This document shows positions 9,865 through 19,229 of a stretch of 64,000 bases of DNA, piece by piece; position 1 is the first letter of the stretch; every line of letters starts with the position of its first letter. The notes beneath the pieces are model-generated. The model had not been told where the DNA came from and made no database searches. It worked only from the letters and a program-made list of their open reading frames with translations. This DNA is from Corynebacterium meridianum (GTDB lineage: Bacteria; Actinomycetota; Actinomycetes; Mycobacteriales; Mycobacteriaceae): NCBI RefSeq assembly GCF_016342265.1, contig NZ_JAEIOS010000013.1:1-64000 (forward strand), in the 5' to 3' direction. A program made the position numbers and the translations under genes.

Positions 9865-9916
9865 GACGGCAGCGGGGGCGGTGCCCACAGGTACCGCCCC
9901 CGCTGCCGTCGTTTTT
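9865..9916 (+). terminator. Intrinsic terminator after copA
   Basis: An 18-bp perfect stem (GACGGCAGCGGGGGCGGT, 9865-9882, complement 9893-9910) with a T tract. It also lies just beyond the dnaB stop on the other strand and may serve both convergent genes. Confidence 0.88.
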
Positions 9917-9926
9917 CCGGACGCGG

Positions 9927-11417
9927 CTAGCCCATACCCCGGGCAAGATCCCGGAAGCGGGAGTAGTGCAGCTGGTGGGCGACGGCCACGGTCCCGATTG
10001 GGCCACCACGGTGCTTGGCCATGATGATGTCGGCCTCTCCCGCACGCGGGTCCTCCTTGTCCTGGGAGTCCGGACGGTACAGAAGCATGACCATGTCGGC
10101 GTCCTGCTCCAGCGAACCAGACTCACGGAGGTCCGCCAGCTGAGGTTTCTTGTCGGTCCGGGACTCCGGACCTCGGTTCAGCTGGGAGATGGCGACCAGG
10201 GGAACATCGAGTTCCTTGGCCAGCAGCTTCAGCTGACGGGAGAACTCACTGACCTCCTGCTGGCGGGACTCGACCTTCTTGCCCGAGCTCATGAGCTGGA
10301 GATAGTCCACCACGATCATCTGCAGGTCGTGCTTCTGCTTCAGCTGGCGGGCCTTGGACCGGATCTCCATCATCGTCAGGTTCGCGGAGTCGTCGATGAA
10401 CAGCGGGGCGTCGGCGATCTTCCCGACCCGTTTCGCGATGCGCTCCCACTGCTCCGTGGTCATCTTGCCCGACCGCATGTCGGTGAGCTTGATCTCCGTC
10501 TCGGCGGACAGTAGGCGCATGACGATCTCGGACTTCGACATTTCCAGGGAGAAGATCACCGAGGCCTTGCCGTGTTTCACCGAGCAGGACCGCATGAAAT
10601 CCAACGCCAGTGTCGACTTGCCGACACCGGGACGGGCGGCGACGATGATCATCTGACCGCCGTGGAGCCCGTTCGTCAGTTCATCGAGGTCGACGAAACC
10701 GGTCGGGATCCCCGCAGCCAGCCCACCGTGGGTCGCCAGAGCCTCGAGCTCCTCCATCGTCGGTTCCAGCACATCCGAGAGGATCGCGTAGTCCGTGGTG
10801 GTCTTGCGCTGCGCGATGGCGAAGACCTCCTGCTGTGCGAGGTCGAGCACCGTGTCCGCCTCGGCGGTTTCCGTGCCCTCGTAGCCCAGTTGGACCACTC
10901 TCGTGCCCGCATCGACCAGTCGGCGCAGCAGCGCCTTCTCAGCGACGATCTCGGCGTAGTAGCGGGCGTTCGCCGCCGTCGGGACGGAGGAGATCAGGGT
11001 GTGGAGATACGGAGCCCCTCCGACCCGGTCCAGATCACCCTGCCGGTCCAGGCGACCCGACACGATGATCGGGTCGACCTCCTTCTGCTCACTGAACAGG
11101 TCGAGGATCACCGAGTAGATGATCTGGTGGGCGGGCCGGTAGAAATCCTCCGGTGTGAGTTCCTCGACGATGTCGGTGACCGCACCGGTGGAGAGCAGCA
11201 TCGCGCCCAGGACACTGCGTTCCGCCTCCAGGTGGTGGGGTGGGACCCGTCCGAACTTCTTCTCCGCGGCCTCGCCCGTGGCGGACCGGAACCTGGGTCG
11301 ATCACGACGCGCCCGGTCCAGGGGGACGAAGTCGGTGCCGCCCCCTTCGTCCTCCGGAGGCACCTCCGGCGGCACGTAGTCGTCGTCGAAGCTGGTGTCA
11401 CTGAAACCCGAGGTCAC
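9927..11417 (-). CDS. dnaB: Replicative DNA helicase DnaB
   Basis: A 496-aa hexameric 5'-3' helicase at the replication fork. It has an N-terminal DnaG-binding domain (VPPHHLEAERSVLGAMLLS), then a RecA-like domain with Walker A ARPGVGKST, Walker B MIVVDYLQLM, and the motif 4 region SQLNRGPESR. No intein is present, although dnaB is a common intein target. The start is taken as GTG 11415-11417 (VTSGFSDTSF) with an AAAGG about nine bases upstream. The frame stays open upstream to 11624, but that extension has no protein-like composition. It is the last gene of the rpsF-ssb-rplI-dnaB neighbourhood but is separated from rplI by 805 bp containing DnaA boxes and a terminator, so it has its own promoter. 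Confidence 0.96.
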   Translation of the reverse strand: MTSGFSDTSFDDDYVPPEVPPEDEGGGTDFVPLDRARRDRPRFRSATGEAAEKKFGRVPPHHLEAERSVLGAMLLSTGAVTDIVEELTPEDFYRPAHQIIYSVILDLFSEQKEVDPIIVSGRLDRQGDLDRVGGAPYLHTLISSVPTAANARYYAEIVAEKALLRRLVDAGTRVVQLGYEGTETAEADTVLDLAQQEVFAIAQRKTTTDYAILSDVLEPTMEELEALATHGGLAAGIPTGFVDLDELTNGLHGGQMIIVAARPGVGKSTLALDFMRSCSVKHGKASVIFSLEMSKSEIVMRLLSAETEIKLTDMRSGKMTTEQWERIAKRVGKIADAPLFIDDSANLTMMEIRSKARQLKQKHDLQMIVVDYLQLMSSGKKVESRQQEVSEFSRQLKLLAKELDVPLVAISQLNRGPESRTDKKPQLADLRESGSLEQDADMVMLLYRPDSQDKEDPRAGEADIIMAKHRGGPIGTVAVAHQLHYSRFRDLARGMG

Positions 11418-11672
11418 TGAGGTGCACCTTTCACTGTCTGAAGATGATCGCTGAAGCCCATGCGCCGGAGTGCCCGCTGCCGGGAGCTGGATGCTACGCC
11501 CCCGGCCCGGTACGGGGCCGGTGGGCGCCAGCCCCAACAGTACCGGCAACACCACGTCCCACGATATGTCGCGCGGTCCTCGATGCCCCTGTGGTGCCGG
11601 TACCGGACAGGTACGAATACCCATGGTTTCGAGGGTGCGGAACGACGCCTTCCCGCGTCCGCATGCACCAGG

Positions 11673-11952
11673 TTATCCACAGGAACTGTGCACAACGTCA
11701 TGGATAATTGTGTTTCGCGCTGGGGTTTTCGGGACGGCTCTGTGGATAACTTGTGGACAAGAAGTCGAAATTCCGCTGAATTCCAGATAAAATAGCAGGT
11801 CAACACATGTAAATGGGCTGTTAGCAACTAGCCGTAGATCGTGGATAACTGTCTCTCACCAGCCGGTTTGACAGCGCGGGGCACGCAGAGTTAGGCGTAT
11901 CACCGCCGGTCACAGCTTCGCGTTGCACCTCCGGGAGGGCGAGTTATCCACA
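11673..11952. promoter_or_regulatory. DnaA-box cluster with an AT-rich patch, upstream of dnaB
   Basis: Perfect 9-mers TTATCCACA lie at 11673-11681 (+), 11741-11749 (-) and 11944-11952 (+). The actinobacterial variant TTGTCCACA lies at 11752-11760 (-), directly behind the second, and TTATCCACG at 11840-11848 (-). Weaker 7/9 matches are at 11687-11695 and 11699-11707. Between the second group and the fifth box is an unusually AT-rich stretch (about 11761-11830) for this GC-rich genome. The arrangement resembles an oriC or a DnaA-titration site. It could equally be DnaA control of dnaB. Confidence 0.75.
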
Positions 11953-12097
11953 ATGTGACAACGATATTCACATGGTGCAGCAGAAGTGTCACGACGCCAC
12001 CTGTGCCACACCGGTTGTCACCCTCCACACACGGTGGGTTCCCGTCTCCGCGATAAGGGACGATTCTCCGGTCCGCGGGTTTCGGCCCGACGAAAGA

Positions 12098-12168
12098 CCA
12101 CGGCCCCAGCGCCTCCCTCCCGGTGAGCGCGGAATGCGGAAACCGGGGGAGGGGCGCTGGGGCCGTGG
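12098..12168 (-). terminator. Terminator of the rpsF-ssb-rplI operon
   Basis: A very strong, nearly perfect 26-bp stem (starting CCACGGCCCCAGCGCC at 12098, complement ending at 12168), followed on the minus strand by TCTTTCGTC. It separates rplI from dnaB transcriptionally. Confidence 0.85.
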
Positions 12169-12222
12169 CTGCTGTTGTCGTTGGGCCGGCACGGTGTGCC
12201 GGCCGCCGTCTGGCCGCCTGTC

Positions 12223-12675
12223 TTAGGCGGAGACGACCTCAAAGTTGATCGGCGCGGTGACGTCACCGTGCAGCTTCACGTCCACCTGGTAGGTGCCGGT
12301 CGACTTGACCGTGCCCTTCGCCAGCTTGACGTTGTGCTTGTCCAGGGTGGGGCCGCCGGCCTTCTTCACCGCAGCGACGATGTCGTCTGCCGTGACTGAG
12401 CCGAAGAGCTTGCCCTTGTCGGAGGTGCGCACTGCGATGGAGACGCCGGTGAGCTGCTCGAGCTGCTCCTTGACCTCGCGAGCGTGGTCGGTGTCGCGGA
12501 TCTCGCGGGCCTTCTGGGCGCGCTTGATGTCCTCGATCTGCTTTTCCGCGTTGCGGTGCGCAACGATGGCGTAGCCACGCGGAAGCAAGAAGTTACGTCC
12601 GTAGCCGGCCTTGACCTCGACGATGTCCCCGGGGACACCGAGATTGTCAACGGCGGCGGTGAGGATCAGCTTCAT
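12223..12675 (-). CDS. rplI: 50S ribosomal protein L9
   Basis: A 150-aa protein starting [32 protein letters not shown], with the N-terminal rRNA-binding domain, the long connecting helix (about 40-75) and a C-terminal domain ending NFEVVSA. The length is normal. It follows ssb in the same operon, about 125 bp downstream. There is no rpsR between ssb and rplI, the usual corynebacterial arrangement that differs from mycobacteria. Confidence 0.97.
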   Translation of the reverse strand: MKLILTAAVDNLGVPGDIVEVKAGYGRNFLLPRGYAIVAHRNAEKQIEDIKRAQKAREIRDTDHAREVKEQLEQLTGVSIAVRTSDKGKLFGSVTADDIVAAVKKAGGPTLDKHNVKLAKGTVKSTGTYQVDVKLHGDVTAPINFEVVSA

Positions 12676-12801
12676 GATCCCTGCCTTTCGTTCTGCTTCC
12701 CGCCGAACCCGGCGCCGCCTGTGCGGCGGTGTTCAGGTGAGCGGGAAATAATGTGGATGATTGATGCTGGGGGACGTACCCGCGTTCTACGGACCCGAAG
12801 G

Positions 12802-13398
12802 TCAGAACGGGGGCTCGTCATCGGTTGAACCACCGAAACCGCCGGATTGCGGGGCACTGTTCCACGGGTCATTGTCGGGGGCGCGGTTGGCGTTTCCGCC
12901 ACCGAAACCTCCGGTGTTCTGGCCGCCGCCGAAACCACCGCCGGCGTTGCCGCCACCGAAGTTTCCGCCGCCGGCACTGCCACCGGCACCGCCGCCACCG
13001 CCGAAGTTTCCGCCACCCTGGCCGCCACCTCGGGGGGTGCGTGCGACCTGGGCCGTCGCGTACTTCAGGGAGGGGCCGACATCGTCGACCTCGACCTCGA
13101 AGACACTGCGCTTCTCACCCTCACGGGTTTCGTAGGAGCGCTGACGGAGTCGACCGGTGACGATGACGCGCATCCCCTTGCTCAGGGACTCCGCGACATT
13201 TTCCGCGGCCTGACGCCAGACGTTGCAGGTCAGGAACAGGGCCTCACCATCGACCCACTGCTTCGACTCAGCGTCGAAGCGGCGGGGGGTCGAGGCGATA
13301 CGGAAATTGGCGACGGCCGCCCCCGAAGGGGTGAACCGGAGCTCCGGGTCGGCGACGAGGTTGCCGACCACCGTAATGTTTGTGTCTCCCTGTGCCAT
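12802..13398 (-). CDS. ssb: Single-stranded DNA-binding protein
   Basis: A 198-aa protein starting [20 protein letters not shown]. Residues 1-120 are the OB fold. The middle (about 122-180) is a Gly-rich linker with many [12 protein letters not shown] repeats. The C terminus is the conserved acidic tip DDEPPF that recruits replication and repair partners. The start is ATG 13396-13398; the frame open further upstream (15 codons) is not used. The gene lies between rpsF and rplI. Confidence 0.96.
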   Translation of the reverse strand: MAQGDTNITVVGNLVADPELRFTPSGAAVANFRIASTPRRFDAESKQWVDGEALFLTCNVWRQAAENVAESLSKGMRVIVTGRLRQRSYETREGEKRSVFEVEVDDVGPSLKYATAQVARTPRGGGQGGGNFGGGGGAGGSAGGGNFGGGNAGGGFGGGQNTGGFGGGNANRAPDNDPWNSAPQSGGFGGSTDDEPPF

Positions 13399-13504
13399 GT
13401 CCTTTAACGACCTTCCTTTATGACTCGTGTACTGGGGGTTCACCGCCCACCACTGGTGGTGGGACTGCGTGCGGGAAAAGAGTTTTCCCTACCAGTGTCC
13501 CTGC

Positions 13505-13792
13505 TTAACGGTCAGCCCGCAGCACCTTCGTGCGCAGGATGCTGTCGTTCAGGTTCAGCAGACGGTCGAGTTCCTGCACGGTCGCCGGCTCACAGGTGAG
13601 CTCGACGACGGCGTAGATGCCCTCTTCCTTCTTGTTGATCGGGTACTGCAGGCGACGCTTGCCCCAGATATCAACCTTCTCCACGGTGCCGTTTTCCTTG
13701 CGGACGACTTCGAGGAACTTGTCCAGGGACGGGGCGACAGTGCGCTCGTCCTGGGAGGGGTCGAGAATGATCATGAGTTCGTATTGACGCAC
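13505..13792 (-). CDS. rpsF: 30S ribosomal protein S6
   Basis: A 95-aa protein starting (V)[17 protein letters not shown], complete and of normal length. GTG 13790-13792 aligns with the usual MRQYE start. An AGGAGG lies eleven bases upstream of it. The ATG at 13799-13801 is closer to that site and would add three residues (MRS). It is the first gene of the ribosomal/ssb operon. Confidence 0.94.
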   Translation of the reverse strand: MRQYELMIILDPSQDERTVAPSLDKFLEVVRKENGTVEKVDIWGKRRLQYPINKKEEGIYAVVELTCEPATVQELDRLLNLNDSILRTKVLRADR

Positions 13793-13830
13793 GGACCTCA
13801 TCACCTCCTGTGGTCTAGTGTTTTGGATCG

Positions 13831-13851
13831 GCCACACCCTTGTGGTGTGGC
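13831..13851 (-). promoter_or_regulatory. Hairpin in the rpsF leader
   Basis: An 8-bp stem (GCCACACC / GGTGTGGC, loop of five) about 40 nt upstream of the rpsF start. On the RNA it is followed by CGA, giving a CCG at the stem base, which recalls the S6:S18-binding leader motif that autoregulates rpsF operons. This identification is tentative. Confidence 0.35.
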
Positions 13852-13966
13852 AGGAGGGTTCGTTGCGTCAGCAACCCCACCAGCGTACACCAGGACCACA
13901 ACGAGCCGGAAGCCGGAGCGGAACAGGCACGCCCCGCACCATTGAACCGGTCCCCCACGCTCAGGT

Positions 13967-14173
13967 TCAGCCGGCCCCGGATCCGGCGAACAGGGTCGCC
14001 CAGAATACGGCGATCACGGTCGGTACGACGGTGATGAAGAAGATCGCGACAGTGAAAAGAGTCCAGGTCAACTTCGGGCTGAGTCGGTAGCTGAAGCTCA
14101 CGTACGACCCGCCGAACAGCAGGAAACCTATGAAGACGCTCGCCATGGTGACGATGACTGCGGTGTTATCCAC
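13967..14173 (-). CDS. Small two-segment membrane protein
   Basis: A 68-aa protein with two hydrophobic helices (AVIVTMASVFIGFLLFGG and WTLFTVAIFFITVVPTVIAVF). It starts at GTG 14171-14173, overlapping the end of the glycosyltransferase gene (stop 14166-14168), and is therefore probably translated with it. The function is not recognised. Its position between the GT-C enzyme and rpsF suggests a role in envelope glycan export or assembly, but that is only inference. Confidence 0.7.
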   Translation of the reverse strand: MDNTAVIVTMASVFIGFLLFGGSYVSFSYRLSPKLTWTLFTVAIFFITVVPTVIAVFWATLFAGSGAG

Positions 14174-15776
14174 GATCCGCCACTCCTCCGGGGCCGGTCG
14201 AGACAGCTACCTTCTCCTGCGGCTCACCCATTCGCCCCTTCTTCGCGGGCGCACCATCCCCGGCCGGGGAGACCGCACCGATGAAACCCCGGTACGTGGA
14301 ACCCGGACGCACGAGGAATATCCCCGAGAGTGGATCCACACCGCTGTTCGCGTCGAGCACCGGATCCGTGTGCCGGCCGAGCATCTGTCGTACGACGAGC
14401 ACCATGATCGTGATGAGAAGAGCCCCCCGGATCACCAGCACCGTATCCAACAGCTCCGGAGGAGCACCCTTGGCGTCATCGCCCGCCATGTGCCACATCA
14501 GCACCGGCCAGACCATGGCCTCCGCCAAGCCCCAGGCCAGGAGCAGGCGCCATCGGGGGAGTGCGAGCACCGCGAGGGGCACGAGCCACAGTGAATACTG
14601 TGGGCTCCACACCTTGTTCGTCAGGAGGAACACAGCGACGATGAGGAACACCAGCTCCGCCACCCTCGGCTGCCGTCTGGTGAGCACCCCGAGGACAGCT
14701 ATCGCGAGACAACCGATGAGGAAGAGCGCGAGGGACACGGCGTTCAGGATCACCGGCTCAGCTCCGGGCTCGTCCCACCCGTTCCAGGATGTGTTCCGGG
14801 CTGCGATGGCGTAGATGGTCGACCACTCCCAGCCACGCTCCGTATTCAACCTGAAGAACTCGCGCCATCCCTCAGGGAACGCGAGCATGATGGGAAGGTT
14901 CACGACGAGCCAGGTTGCGGCACCGGACGCGACCATGACGACAAACGGGCGGAATCGGCGAGTACGCACAGCCAGCACCAGATACGCGCCGAAAATGAAG
15001 AGCGGCCACAGTTTCAGGGCGACCCCGAGACCGATGAGCATGCCCGCGATCCCGGGTCTACCCCGCGCCACGGCGAGCATCGCGGCCAGGGCGGCGGCGA
15101 TGGGGAGGGTGTCGTAGTTGGTGAAGGCGTGCACCACGACAAGCGGGGAGATCGCCATCAGGACAGTGTCCCAGACGCGATGACCCGTCATCGCGTAGAC
15201 GCACCGCACGGCCAGCACCCAGAACAGGGCCAGGAACAGCGCCGACACACTGAAATAGACCGCCACCTCGGGCGCCGACCCCGCAACCGCATGGACAGCA
15301 GTCCAGATGATCCTGGTTATCCGGGCCATGAGCCACTGGAAGAGGCCGGTCAGGACCGGGTACTCCATGTAGCGGGTCGAATCGTTGTCCGTCCACGAAT
15401 AAGCGTAGGGGAAGTGCCCGTCCTTGAGCCCTTCGGCCCCGTAGAGCGGCACCATGTCGCTGTAACACGCCGAGATCAACTGCCGACTGCCGGACCAGTC
15501 GAGATTGGCCACCCCGTCGTCACCGATATTTCCCTGGATGCAGTTGGCCTTCGCCAGCCAACCGAGGGCCAGGAACGCGAGTGCGACGGCGGTGATCACC
15601 CGGAGCGGAGTCACCACCCGGGAGGTTCCCGGCGCGCTGAACCGTCCGAACGGGCCCCCCAGGAATTCGATGAAGCCGCGCGCGAGTGGCTCCGTGTGGC
15701 CGGGCTGAACCCGATCCAGGTCGCGGTCGATGTCCGCAGGCCTCCTGTTTTTCGGTCTGGTACTCATCGTCCTCAT
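14166..15776 (-). CDS. GT-C (GT87/DUF2029) polyprenyl-phosphate-dependent glycosyltransferase
   Basis: A polytopic membrane enzyme of about 536 aa with ten or more hydrophobic segments. Sequence features match the mycobacterial Rv0051 family: RYMEYPVLTGLFQWL, TNYDTLPIAAALAAM, ALKLWPLFI, FRLNTERGWEWSTIYA and NKVWSPQYSLWLVPL. Members are predicted to use decaprenyl-phosphate sugars outside the membrane. It lies between the class A PBP and rpsF exactly as in mycobacteria. The start is uncertain: ATG 15774-15776 is chosen, ATG 15765-15767 is also possible, and a GTG at 15819-15821 would begin only 15 bp after the preceding terminator stem. Confidence 0.88.
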   Translation of the reverse strand: MRTMSTRPKNRRPADIDRDLDRVQPGHTEPLARGFIEFLGGPFGRFSAPGTSRVVTPLRVITAVALAFLALGWLAKANCIQGNIGDDGVANLDWSGSRQLISACYSDMVPLYGAEGLKDGHFPYAYSWTDNDSTRYMEYPVLTGLFQWLMARITRIIWTAVHAVAGSAPEVAVYFSVSALFLALFWVLAVRCVYAMTGHRVWDTVLMAISPLVVVHAFTNYDTLPIAAALAAMLAVARGRPGIAGMLIGLGVALKLWPLFIFGAYLVLAVRTRRFRPFVVMVASGAATWLVVNLPIMLAFPEGWREFFRLNTERGWEWSTIYAIAARNTSWNGWDEPGAEPVILNAVSLALFLIGCLAIAVLGVLTRRQPRVAELVFLIVAVFLLTNKVWSPQYSLWLVPLAVLALPRWRLLLAWGLAEAMVWPVLMWHMAGDDAKGAPPELLDTVLVIRGALLITIMVLVVRQMLGRHTDPVLDANSGVDPLSGIFLVRPGSTYRGFIGAVSPAGDGAPAKKGRMGEPQEKVAVSTGPGGVADRG

Positions 15777-15835
15777 TCGTGCCTGGTCGTCGGGATGTCG
15801 GTCAGGTTCATTGTCACCCACGGACCCTCAGCTGC

Positions 15836-15885
15836 CAACCACCCTGCAGGGGAACCGTGTCTACGGCCCCCCTGCAGGGTGGTTG
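15836..15885 (-). terminator. Terminator hairpin after the class A PBP gene
   Basis: A perfect 17-bp stem (CAACCACCCTGCAGGGG, complement 15869-15885) beginning 3 bp after the ponA stop. No long T tract follows. It may be a partial terminator that reduces expression of the downstream glycosyltransferase. Confidence 0.75.
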
Positions 15886-15887
15886 TG

Positions 15888-18065
15888 TCAGTTGAAGATG
15901 TTCGGGATGGTGATGCCGGGAAGGATCTCCACCTGCTCCGGCGGGGCCAGAACCGGGGCCGGAGCACCGGGAACCTCCGGGACTCCACCCTCGACACCGC
16001 CGGCCTCGTCTTCCGCCGGCTCGGCGTCGGGATCCTCGGTCTCCGGCGCGGAAGGCGCAACCGCGGAGCCCGGCGCGGGGGGTACGTACTGCGGTGCCGG
16101 GGCATTGTTGAATCCGAGCGGCTCCGCCTCGGGGAAGGTCTCGAGGGGCTTGCCCTCGAGAGCACCGTCCATCGTCGCCTTCCAGATCTGGGCGGACAGC
16201 CCGGCCCCGTACATGTTTCCGCCCCAGTAGTTACGCAGGGGGGAATTGTCGACGGTGCCGACCCACACGGCGGTCGCGAGCTGCGGGGTCGCGCCGATCA
16301 TCCAGGCATCCTTGTTGAAGCCGGTGTCACCCAACTGGGTGGTTCCCGTCTTGGCTGCCGACACGCGTCCGCCGGCGAGTTGGTTCTGGTTGGACCAGGC
16401 GGCGATCGGTGCCATCGCGCTCATGACGTTGTTGGCGACGTTCGCGGCCACCCGGCGCTGACCGGTGGTGGGGGTGTGTTCGTAGAGGACCTCGTCGTTC
16501 GAGGTCGCGACCTTCTCCACGAAGTAGGGCTCGTGCCAGACACCCTCATCGGCGAGGGTGGCGAGTGCGATGGCCTGGTCGAAGGGCCGGGACTCGTACT
16601 GGCCGAGGATGATCCCCTCGTAGGGCTGACCACCGTTCTCCGTGAGGGTCGCGGGATATCCGGGCAGTGAGCGGGCCATGCCTAGGGCGTGGGCCATGTC
16701 AGCGACGTCCTGGGAGCCGTTCGCCAGGTCCTGCTCGAGACGGATGAAGCTGGTGTTGTGGCTGCGCTTGAGTGCTTCGGCGATGGTGCAGTAGCCACAG
16801 CCACCACCACCGACGTTGGTGACGGTGACGTTGCCGGTGGTGACCGGCTCGGAGGAGTACATGGTGGCCAGCGGTATGCCCTGCTGGAGCGCTGCGGCGA
16901 GCCCGTAGATCTTGAAGGTCGAGCCGGTCTGGATCGGGGCGTTGGCGTAGTCCCATCCCGCCGCGTCATCCCCGCCGTAGTAGGCGCGCACCGCCCCGGT
17001 GGACGGCTCGATGGAGACGACGGCTGAGCGCAGCTTCTCGTCCTCCCCGTCGAAGATCCGGTTCACGTTGTCGACGGCCGCGTTCTGGTTCCGGATATCG
17101 ATGGTGGTGGTGATGCGCAGGCCACGGGTGTCGAGGTCCTCCTGGGTGATCCCGACTCTCTCGAGCTCCGCGACGACCTGGTTCTTGATCAACCCGTTGG
17201 CTCCCGTCGCTTCGACGTACGCCCGGTTCAGGGCGGGGTCGACGACCTCGGGGTACACGGCGGCGTCACGGTCGGCCTGGGAAAGGTAGCCGGTGGCCAC
17301 CATTCCGTCCAGGACGTAGTTCCACCGCTGTTCCGCCTCCTCCCGGTTTGTCCATGGATCGAGCTGGCTGGGGCGCTGAATGGACGCGGCGAGGACGGCC
17401 GATTCCGCCGGGGTGAGCTCTGCGAGGGGTTTACCGAAGTAACCCTCGGCGGCGGCCGCGACACCGTAGGAGTTACGGCCGAAGTAGATGGTGTTCAGGT
17501 ACGCCTCGAGGACATCATTCTTGGACCACTCGTTGGCCATCTTGGCGCTGATCACGAGCTCCTTGAGCTTCCGCTCGTAGGAGCGTTCGTTGCCGACGAC
17601 CGCATTCTTCACGTACTGCTGTGTGATGGTTGAACCGCCACCGGCCGACTCATCGCCGGTGATCTGTCCCTTGACGGCGCGGGCGAAGCCAGTGACCGAG
17701 AATCCGGGGTTGGTGTAGAACTCGCGGTCCTCGGCCGCGAGCACGGCCCCGCGTAGTGCCTCCGGGATCTGGTCGAGTTTGACCTGTTCGCGATTACCTT
17801 CCGGGGGAACGATGCGGGCCAGTTCGGTGGTCCCGTCCGAGGCATAGATGTTCGACACCTGTTTGTTGACGAGTTCCTCGGGCTCCGGTACATCAGCCAT
17901 GACATAGGCGGTCAGGACGGCACCCACCGGGGCGACGACGAACAGGACGAACGCGGTCGCCAGGGACCAGATGAGCCAACGGCGACGACGGGAACCGTGC
18001 GCGGTGTCCACCCCGTCCCCGTCGTTGTTGTTGTACCGGTTTTTTCTAGTCACCTTTGTGTCCAC
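15888..18065 (-). CDS. ponA: Class A penicillin-binding protein (PBP1a/1b type)
   Basis: A 725-aa bifunctional peptidoglycan synthase. It has a cytoplasmic Asn/Arg-rich tail, one membrane anchor (about 30-54), a transglycosylase domain with EDREFY (112-117) and GGGSTITQQ (142-150), and a transpeptidase domain with the catalytic serine in STFK (382-385), SHN (435-437) and KTG (572-574). The C terminus, from about 650, is Pro/Glu/Ala-rich and extracellular. The length and order are normal for actinobacterial PonA1. The neighbouring DUF5318 gene upstream and GT-C gene downstream keep the mycobacterial order. Confidence 0.96.
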   Translation of the reverse strand: MDTKVTRKNRYNNNDGDGVDTAHGSRRRRWLIWSLATAFVLFVVAPVGAVLTAYVMADVPEPEELVNKQVSNIYASDGTTELARIVPPEGNREQVKLDQIPEALRGAVLAAEDREFYTNPGFSVTGFARAVKGQITGDESAGGGSTITQQYVKNAVVGNERSYERKLKELVISAKMANEWSKNDVLEAYLNTIYFGRNSYGVAAAAEGYFGKPLAELTPAESAVLAASIQRPSQLDPWTNREEAEQRWNYVLDGMVATGYLSQADRDAAVYPEVVDPALNRAYVEATGANGLIKNQVVAELERVGITQEDLDTRGLRITTTIDIRNQNAAVDNVNRIFDGEDEKLRSAVVSIEPSTGAVRAYYGGDDAAGWDYANAPIQTGSTFKIYGLAAALQQGIPLATMYSSEPVTTGNVTVTNVGGGGCGYCTIAEALKRSHNTSFIRLEQDLANGSQDVADMAHALGMARSLPGYPATLTENGGQPYEGIILGQYESRPFDQAIALATLADEGVWHEPYFVEKVATSNDEVLYEHTPTTGQRRVAANVANNVMSAMAPIAAWSNQNQLAGGRVSAAKTGTTQLGDTGFNKDAWMIGATPQLATAVWVGTVDNSPLRNYWGGNMYGAGLSAQIWKATMDGALEGKPLETFPEAEPLGFNNAPAPQYVPPAPGSAVAPSAPETEDPDAEPAEDEAGGVEGGVPEVPGAPAPVLAPPEQVEILPGITIPNIFN

Positions 18066-18114
18066 TCCATCGGATTGTTTCTGTTGACTTCACGTACCAC
18101 GGTCCGTGGTCGGT

Positions 18115-18483
18115 TCATGGCCCGACCTCCCGGGCGCTGAGCAGATGGTTCCAGTGACAGTCGGGGCAGACCTCGACGTTGTGCACCGTGAACTCCCGTC
18201 CGGCGTCAGCGAAACGCTCGATCTCCTCCACGCTACGGGCGCTAGATGACATCTTCCCCAATGATTCACCAAATATCCACAGAACCACGCGGAGATCAGC
18301 ACCGCCGCAGATCGGGCAGGGACGCCCGACCGACTCACCGTGGAAGCGGGAGGCCGCGAGCAGCCGGAAGTCCCCGTCGCACACCGTTTCCCGGGACACC
18401 CTGCCGGCCCGCCAGTCGGCCAGCAGACGACGGCGCGCCCACTGATGACTCACTTCGCCGGAATACGTGACCACACGTACCAC
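18115..18483 (-). CDS. DUF5318 family protein
   Basis: A 122-aa cytoplasmic protein of the Rv0049 type. The core is CDGDFRLLAASRFHGESVGRPCPICGG followed by LWIFGESLG, and the C-terminal part is VEVCPDCHWNHLL. The two CxxC pairs (CPIC and CPDC) probably bind zinc. Its function is unknown in the family, but it is consistently encoded upstream of ponA. The start GTG 18481-18483 is chosen by comparison with family length; GTG 18472-18474 is an alternative, and the reading frame from 18561 adds an implausible leader. Confidence 0.85.
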   Translation of the reverse strand: MVRVVTYSGEVSHQWARRRLLADWRAGRVSRETVCDGDFRLLAASRFHGESVGRPCPICGGADLRVVLWIFGESLGKMSSSARSVEEIERFADAGREFTVHNVEVCPDCHWNHLLSAREVGP

Positions 18484-18705
18484 TCTATCCGTCACCGGGT
18501 GAAAGCCCCGGCACACCGCGGCAACGGCCACGAAAACCCCGGGGACGGCCGTGTGGCACATTCTTTACTTTTGTTCGTGAACGGACTTTTTACCCCGTGC
18601 CGGGCCCGGGACCAGCACGGACAGCTTCTTTGCACAGACATCGCAGCGTACGGCGGTTAAATCGGGATTGCACGGGCATCCCGGAAAGCAGTTAAGATTG
18701 GAAAC

Positions 18706-19158
18706 ATGACTGCTGCAACCCCGATGGATATCGCCGCCCAGATCCGGCCGGCCATGACAAAGCTCTACGTGACCTACTTCCGCATGGCAGAACAGTCCGA
18801 TCTGACTGGCCCGCAGCTGACGATCCTGACCCGACTAGCCGAACACGGTGCCTCCCGCATCAGCGAGGTCGCCCGCCAGGAGGGCATCCGCATGCCGACC
18901 GCCTCAAACGCCCTGCATCAGCTTGAGCACCGGGGCATGGTCGAGCGAATCCGTGACACCAGCGACCGGCGTGGGGTCCGCGTCCAACTCACCGAGCTGG
19001 GCCGGACCGAACTCAAGCGCGTGGGCGATGAGCGCACCACGTACCTCGCCGAGATGCTCTCCTCCCTCAGCCCGGAGAAGCTTGAGATCGCCGAACAGAT
19101 CGTCCCGGTCGTCACTGAACTGGCCGAGCGCTATTCCGCGAACCAGAAGAACGCCTGA
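18706..19158 (+). CDS. MarR-family transcriptional regulator
   Basis: A 150-aa dimeric winged-helix regulator. The recognition helix region is ISEVARQEGIRMPTASNALHQLEHRG, and the wing contains RDTSDRRGVRVQLTELG. Its position next to the class A PBP gene and directly before a universal stress protein gene matches, by synteny, the C. glutamicum regulator MalR, which controls envelope-stress genes. I make that link from gene context only. Confidence 0.9.
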   Translation: MTAATPMDIAAQIRPAMTKLYVTYFRMAEQSDLTGPQLTILTRLAEHGASRISEVARQEGIRMPTASNALHQLEHRGMVERIRDTSDRRGVRVQLTELGRTELKRVGDERTTYLAEMLSSLSPEKLEIAEQIVPVVTELAERYSANQKNA

Positions 19159-19229
19159 TCGCTTCCCCTACCGAGTGACCACACCCGGACCGCGCTGCCG
19201 TGGACGGAGACCGAGGACCTTGACAACGC

